Positions 60,901-64,000 of a stretch of DNA of 64,000 nt are shown here, piece by piece. Below the pieces are notes generated by a model, which had not been told where the DNA came from, searched no databases, and saw nothing but the letters and a program-made list of their open reading frames with translations. Position numbers and translations under genes: made by a program. Position 1 is the stretch's first letter; each line of letters starts with the position of its first letter. The stretch comes from Rathayibacter sp. VKM Ac-2759 (GTDB taxonomy: Bacteria; Actinomycetota; Actinomycetes; Actinomycetales; Microbacteriaceae), in assembly GCF_009834225.1 (NCBI RefSeq), contig NZ_CP047176.1, positions 1,178,001 through 1,242,000 on the forward strand, given 5' to 3'.

Positions 60901-61588
60901 GACGGCGCACGACCGCCTGCAGACGCTCGCCGCCAACTCCGATCTCGGCGGCGGCATGCAGATCGCGCTGAAGGACCTCGAGATCCGCGGAGCCGGCAAC
61001 CTGCTCGGCGGCGAGCAGTCGGGTCACATCCAGGGCGTCGGCTTCGACCTCTACCTGCGGATGATCGGCGAGGCCGTCGACACGTTCCGCGGCGATGTGG
61101 CGGAGGGGCAGACGGAGCTCCGGCTCGAGCTGCCGGTCGACGCGCGGATCCCGGAGGAGTACGTCGACAGCGAGCGGCTGCGCCTCGAGGCGTACCAGAA
61201 GCTGTCGGCCGCGACCTCGCCGAACGCGAAGGAGGGCAGCGTCGACCTCGTGGTCGAGGAGCTCACCGACCGCTACGGCGAGCTCCCGGAGGCGGTGGAG
61301 AACCTGATCCTGGTGTCGCGCCTCCGCATGCGCGCGCAGGCCGCCGGGCTCAGCGACGTCGTCGCGATGGGCTCCAACGTGCGGGTCGCCCCGGCGCACC
61401 TCGCCGACTCGATCCAGGTGCGCCTGCGCCGGATGTACCCGAGCGCGAAGTACCTCCAGCAGGCCAACGCGGTCGTCGTGCCGATGCCCGTGATCGACGG
61501 CGCGCCGCTGGGCGATCGCGCGCTGATCGAGTGGGTGCGCACGCTCCTCGACGCGCTGTTCCCGGAGCCGGCCACGGTCGCGAGCTGA
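57971..61588 (+). CDS. mfd: Transcription-repair coupling factor
   Basis: 1205 aa from the GTG at 57971. Order: UvrB-homology region (about 1-350); RNA-polymerase-interaction domain at about 510-590 ('LTPGDHVVHATHGIGRFVELSQREV'); SF2 translocase with 'LLSGDVGFGKTEVAVRAAFKA' (Walker A), 'VIDEEQRFGVEHKE' (D-E-E-Q) and 'QLRGRVGRGRERAYAYLLY'; and the C-terminal TRCF domain. It removes RNA polymerase stalled at DNA damage and recruits UvrA. The upstream repeats stay open in the same frame, which could mislead start prediction. Confidence 0.97.
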   Translation: MPLNEIISALARASTFDDALAYSVRDADFSVADGLRVPLLAGLLERRAEAGRPQAALVVTATGRDSENIRASLGCVLPEAEVVEFPAWETLPHERLSPSAEIVGRRLDALRRMKQWTGERPLVVVASVRAALQPVADNLADIEPIRLVKGTRGYDLGRIAAELVDLAYARVDMVTRRGEFAVRGGILDVFPAVAEHPSRVDFFGDEVDSIRGFSVADQRSLPGESDSVVLPPSRELLLVPAVRQRAREMLHEFPSLSGLLAKIAEGIPVEGMESLAPALLERLVPISHYLPEGAAVAVLAPERVATRAISLAETNREFLQAAWSAATAGAEAPIDLASGEFISLGALRDAVKFSAPGAAAPDHPWWTMSTFRQGPAAGEAEVLPEDLGIDEILAVRVEGEPVPGFGGNVEGALAHVRARLADGWTVVLTAPGPGTVERTDQVLAEHEVAARIVADLPGTLDSGLAYVLQASVDHGFEVAEAKLALLTDTEFYGRTVGYDSRAVKKLASRRKNVVDPLQLTPGDHVVHATHGIGRFVELSQREVSSGGRNAVKTRREYLVLEYAPSKRGFPGDKLLVPTDQLDLLSRYVGGEAPALSKMGGSDWAQAKSKARRAVRDIAVELVKLYSARMASRGHAFPPDTPWQRELEEAFPFAETPDQLTVIDEVKADMERPIPMDRLLSGDVGFGKTEVAVRAAFKAIQDGKQVAMLVPTTLLVRQHLETFQERFAGFPVHLRALSRFQSAKESKETIDGLADGTVDMVIATHRLLSDSIVFKDLGLLVIDEEQRFGVEHKEKLKALKKDVDILSMSATPIPRTLEMAVTGIREMSTLATPPEERHPILTFVGPYSEKQISAAIRRELLREGQVFFVHNRVSTINRVASQLAELVPEARIAVAHGKLSEAQLERIIVDFWERKFDVLVSTTIVETGLDIPNANTLIVDRADKYGLSQLHQLRGRVGRGRERAYAYLLYDEMKPLSETAHDRLQTLAANSDLGGGMQIALKDLEIRGAGNLLGGEQSGHIQGVGFDLYLRMIGEAVDTFRGDVAEGQTELRLELPVDARIPEEYVDSERLRLEAYQKLSAATSPNAKEGSVDLVVEELTDRYGELPEAVENLILVSRLRMRAQAAGLSDVVAMGSNVRVAPAHLADSIQVRLRRMYPSAKYLQQANAVVVPMPVIDGAPLGDRALIEWVRTLLDALFPEPATVAS

Positions 61589-61621
61589 TCGCGCGGAGCC
61601 CGCTCGGGGGCGGTGCGGGCC

Positions 61622-61627
61622 TACTCT
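61622..61627 (+). promoter_or_regulatory. -10 box of the small acidic gene
   Basis: TACTCT, 28 nt before the ATG; it leaves a short leader with GAAGGA as ribosome binding site. Confidence 0.4.
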
Positions 61628-61655
61628 GAGCGGACCGCCGACCGAAGGACCAGCC

Positions 61656-61820
61656 ATGCCGACTCCCGACGAGACCCCCGCACCGCACGTCCCCGCGCCC
61701 GACGAGCCGAGCATCCCGGAGATCGAGGTCGACGAGACGATCGCCCCGCGCCCCGAGGAGGAGGTCGCCGACATCGCCCGCGCCGAGCCCGACCTCGAGG
61801 ACCGCACCCCCGACGCCTGA
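61656..61820 (+). CDS. Small acidic Pro-rich protein, 54 aa
   Basis: It starts 'MPTPDETPAPHVPAPDEPSI' and ends 'DLEDRTPDA'. About a third of residues are Asp or Glu and a quarter Pro, with no Cys, Trp, Phe or Tyr, so it should be disordered. GAAGGA stands about 8 nt before the ATG, a -10-like TACTCT precedes it and a hairpin follows the stop, which together support a real gene despite the length. No function recognised. Confidence 0.55.
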   Translation: MPTPDETPAPHVPAPDEPSIPEIEVDETIAPRPEEEVADIARAEPDLEDRTPDA

Positions 61821-61828
61821 TCGCTCCG

Positions 61829-61859
61829 GTGGGCCTGCGCCGCGTCGACGCAGGCCCAC
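61829..61859 (+). terminator. Hairpin after the small acidic gene
   Basis: GTGGGCCTGCG (61829-61839) pairs with CGCAGGCCCAC (61849-61859), 9-nt loop. It lies between the small gene and the convergent adenosine deaminase stop. Confidence 0.7.
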
Positions 61860-61880
61860 GGGAGTGGTGCCCGAGGGCCC

Positions 61881-62894
61881 TCAGTGCCCGAAGTGCGCCC
61901 GCACCTCCGCCTTCCAGCGGTCGCGGTCGGTCTCCGAGATGAACGCCGCGTCGAACGAGTTCAGCGCGAGCGTCTCGAGCTGAGCGTCGTCCATCCCGAG
62001 CTCCTCGACCAGAGCGCGGTAGTTCGCGTCGACGTAGCCGCCGAAGTACGGCGGGTCGTCGCTCGACACCGTCGCGATCAGCCCGGCCTCGAGCATCGCG
62101 GGCAGCGGGTGGTCCTTCATCGTGTCGACGGCGCGGAGCGCGACGTTCGAGAGCGGGCACACCGTCACGGGGATCCCCTCGACGCGGAGCATCGTCACGA
62201 CCGCCGGATCCTCCATCGCCCGGATCCCGTGGTCGATCCGCTCGACCTTGAGCAGCTCGAGCGTCTGGGCGACCGTCTCGGGCCCGCCCTCCTCGCCGGC
62301 GTGCGCGACCAGGTGCAGCCCCTCCGCCGCGGCGCGCGCGTACACGTCGACGAACAGCTCCGGGCCGAAGCCGACCTCGTTCGAGTCGAGCCCGACTCCG
62401 ATGATGTGCTCGCGGTAGGGGAGGATCGCGGTCAGCATCTCGTCGGCGGCCTCGGCTCCGAGGTCGCGCAGGAAGCACATGATGAGGTCGGTCGAGATCC
62501 CGTGGGTCTCCTCGCTCCGCCCGAGTGCGCGGGTGAGCCCGGCCATCACGACCTCGAGCGCCGTCCCGTTGCCGAGGTGCGTCTGCGGATCGAAGAAGAT
62601 CTCGGCCCGGCGCACGTTGGCGAGCTTCGCGCGATCGAGGTAGCCGGTGGCGAGCTCGAAGAAGTCGCGCTCCGTCTTGAGCACGGTGAGGTTCGAGTAG
62701 TGCAGATCGAGGAACGAGCCCAGATCGGTGAAGGAGTAGCGCGCGCGCAGGGCCTCGAGGTCCTCCGTCGGCAGCGAGACGCCGTTGCGGCGCGCCATCT
62801 CGACGATGTGCTCGGGCTCGATGGTGCCCTCGATGTGGATGTGCAGTTCGGCACTCGGGGGTGCGCCCCGCTCGGAAGAAATGGTGTCGGGCAC
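61881..62894 (-). CDS. add: Adenosine deaminase
   Basis: 337 aa from a GTG at 62894 with AGGA upstream. Zinc ligands are in 'ELHIHIEGTIEP' (H-x-H), catalytic Glu in 'VAHAGEEGG', and His and Asp in 'RIDHGIRAME' and 'TVSSDDPPYFGGY'. It converts adenosine to inosine. 'HIHIEGT' instead of the usual H-x-H-L-x-G is a common variant in actinobacterial and adenine-deaminase-like members, so adenine as substrate cannot be excluded. Confidence 0.92.
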   Translation of the reverse strand: MPDTISSERGAPPSAELHIHIEGTIEPEHIVEMARRNGVSLPTEDLEALRARYSFTDLGSFLDLHYSNLTVLKTERDFFELATGYLDRAKLANVRRAEIFFDPQTHLGNGTALEVVMAGLTRALGRSEETHGISTDLIMCFLRDLGAEAADEMLTAILPYREHIIGVGLDSNEVGFGPELFVDVYARAAAEGLHLVAHAGEEGGPETVAQTLELLKVERIDHGIRAMEDPAVVTMLRVEGIPVTVCPLSNVALRAVDTMKDHPLPAMLEAGLIATVSSDDPPYFGGYVDANYRALVEELGMDDAQLETLALNSFDAAFISETDRDRWKAEVRAHFGH

Positions 62895-63020
62895 GGTGAT
62901 CCTGTTCCTGGGCGCACGGCGCACCCGCCGACACGCTAGCGCTGCCGTGTTACGCGCCGATGACCGACGGGTGTCGCCCGCCGCGCGAGCACCGGTGGTG
63001 CCGCGACCGCGGACGTGGCC

Positions 63021-63026
63021 GAGGAT
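63021..63026 (+). promoter_or_regulatory. -10-like box of the ABC exporter operon
   Basis: GAGGAT ends 7 nt before the ATG at 63034. Confidence 0.4.
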
Positions 63027-63033
63027 GGTGGAC

Positions 63034-63714
63034 ATGCCCCCGCTCCTCGCCGCCCGCCGTCCGGCTCCGGTCCCGCCCGCCGGCGCTCCGCCGATCGACC
63101 TCCGGGAGGTCGAGGTGCGGACTGCCGAGAGCGTCCTGCTCGCCCCGGTCTCGCTGCGGGTCGAGCCGGGCGAGGTCGTCGCCGTGACGGGGGCGAACGG
63201 CAGCGGCAAGACGACGCTGCTCCGGGTGATCGCCGGGCTCGTCGCCCCGAGTGCGGGCACCGCGCTGATCGCCGGGCGCCCCGCCGACGAGCGCAGCGCC
63301 GCGCACCGCCGCACGGTCGCGGCGCTGGTGCAGACGCCTCCGCTCGAGCGCGACCTGACCCTCGAGGAGCACCTCGCGATGGTCGCCGTGTCGTGGGGCG
63401 CGAGGGTCCCGGAGGCGCGCGAGCAGGCCGTCGCCGCCCTCGCCGCCCTCGACCTCGCCCCGCTCGCCCGCCGCTTCCCGCACGAGCTCTCCTCCGGCCA
63501 GCGGCAGTCGTTCTCGCTCGCGCTGGTGCTCGCCCGCCCCTCCGACGTGCTGCTGCTCGACGAGCCCGAGCAGCGGCTCGACGCCGATCGGGTGCCGCTC
63601 GTCGTCGAGGTGCTCCGGGAGGCGGTGGCGGGGCGGGCCGTCGTCGTCGCGACCCACAGCCCCGTGATCACCGAGGGCCTCGCCACCCGCGTCCTCCGGC
63701 TGGGAGCGTCGTGA
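63034..63714 (+). CDS. ABC transporter ATP-binding protein
   Basis: 226 aa. Walker A is 'VTGANGSGKTTLLRVIAGL', the Q-loop region 'ALVQTPPLERDLTLEEHL', the signature 'LSSGQRQSFSLALVLARP' and Walker B 'VLLLDEPEQRLDAD', with H-loop His in 'VVVATHSP'. The signature is L-S-S-G-Q rather than L-S-G-G-Q. It overlaps the permease gene by 4 nt (GTGA) and should form an exporter with it. Confidence 0.93.
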   Translation: MPPLLAARRPAPVPPAGAPPIDLREVEVRTAESVLLAPVSLRVEPGEVVAVTGANGSGKTTLLRVIAGLVAPSAGTALIAGRPADERSAAHRRTVAALVQTPPLERDLTLEEHLAMVAVSWGARVPEAREQAVAALAALDLAPLARRFPHELSSGQRQSFSLALVLARPSDVLLLDEPEQRLDADRVPLVVEVLREAVAGRAVVVATHSPVITEGLATRVLRLGAS

Positions 63715-64000
63715 CGATCGCCGCCGTCCGCTCGGCCCACCGCTCGCGGGCCGGCCGCCGTCGCGCGGGGGCCTACTCCGGCTACCTGGCCGCCATGCTC
63801 CTGCTCGTCGTCGTCCTGCCGACGGCACGGGCGGTCGCGATCGCCCTCGTCGACCCGGCGGTCGGCCGAGCCGTCGCGGCGGTCGACCTCGCCCCGCTCC
63901 TCTCCCTCACGCTGCCGGCCGCCGTCCTGCTCGGGCGCGCCCGGGGACCGGCCGTCGACGAGCCCCACCCGACGGCGCTGCTCCTCGCCTCGGCGGCGCG
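63711..64000 (+). CDS. ABC transporter permease, cut by the window end
   Basis: GTG start overlapping the ATPase stop. The visible 96 residues have a basic N-terminus ('RSAHRSRAGRRRAGAYSGYL') and two hydrophobic segments ('AAMLLLVVVLPTARAVAIALV', 'LLSLTLPAAVLL'). Assigned as the membrane partner of the ATPase by position and topology; substrate unknown. Confidence 0.7.
   Translation, partial: MTIAAVRSAHRSRAGRRRAGAYSGYLAAMLLLVVVLPTARAVAIALVDPAVGRAVAAVDLAPLLSLTLPAAVLLGRARGPAVDEPHPTALLLASAA

Noticed and set aside
58997..61807. 936-codon minus-strand frame opposite mfd
   Set aside because: Antisense shadow of mfd with low-complexity composition; every mfd domain is intact on the plus strand.

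Overview
The window is high-GC actinobacterial DNA. Several things point to the family Microbacteriaceae, possibly Rathayibacter or a close relative: the GTC/CTC/GAG-rich codon use, the GTG starts, the core gene order rsmI-metG-tatD-rsmA-ispE-abcF-glmU-prs ... rplY-pth-mfd, a GH13/CUT1 sugar operon without its own ATPase, and a class-E-sortase-like LAATG anchor. The genus is inference. No rRNA, CRISPR array, prophage or transposase was seen.

Layout. 1-12.4 kb: a cut-off gene and two membrane-anchored secreted proteins (one with a VWA domain), Ku, a HEAT-like protein, a secreted protein next to a NarL-type two-component pair, a wall-anchored M28 aminopeptidase, an alpha/beta hydrolase and an aldo/keto reductase. 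12.4-31 kb: MFS exporters, the helicase HrpA, a PLDc_N peptide, a DUF255 thioredoxin-like protein convergent with a rhodanese, an AbiEi/DUF559-like protein, serine deaminase, metY with a CoA-binding protein, a YeiH transporter, protein O-mannosyltransferase, an alcohol dehydrogenase and rsmI. 31-43.4 kb: a secreted metalloprotease behind a likely LacI-type operator, then metG, tatD, rsmA, ispE, a sulfite-oxidase-like enzyme, an ABC-F ATPase, a MarR regulator, tRNA-Gln, glmU and prs. 43.4-55 kb: repeats, a reduced APC-like membrane protein, a ROK-controlled sugar ABC operon ending in a GH13 alpha-glucosidase, gnd and a Xi-class GST. 55-64 kb: rplY, pth, an orphan gene between repeat blocks, mfd, a 54-aa acidic peptide, adenosine deaminase and the start of an ABC exporter.

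Two patterns go beyond the gene list. (1) About twenty genes on both strands carry a TANNNT-like -10 box ending only 6-9 nt before the start codon, the arrangement expected of leaderless mRNAs. (2) The gaps are rich in structured repeats. The clearest is an 88-bp palindrome present twice, without indels, whose two copies differ by compensatory base-pair changes. At both loci it directly follows a stop codon and is followed by a fourfold short tandem repeat and then a REP-like hairpin. At the first locus the hairpin is amplified into an exact 167-bp tandem array.

These repeats sit where the usually contiguous order glmU-prs-rplY-pth-mfd is interrupted, which suggests that they mark or create insertion hot spots. 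All calls come from reading the sequence; no database search or folding program was run.
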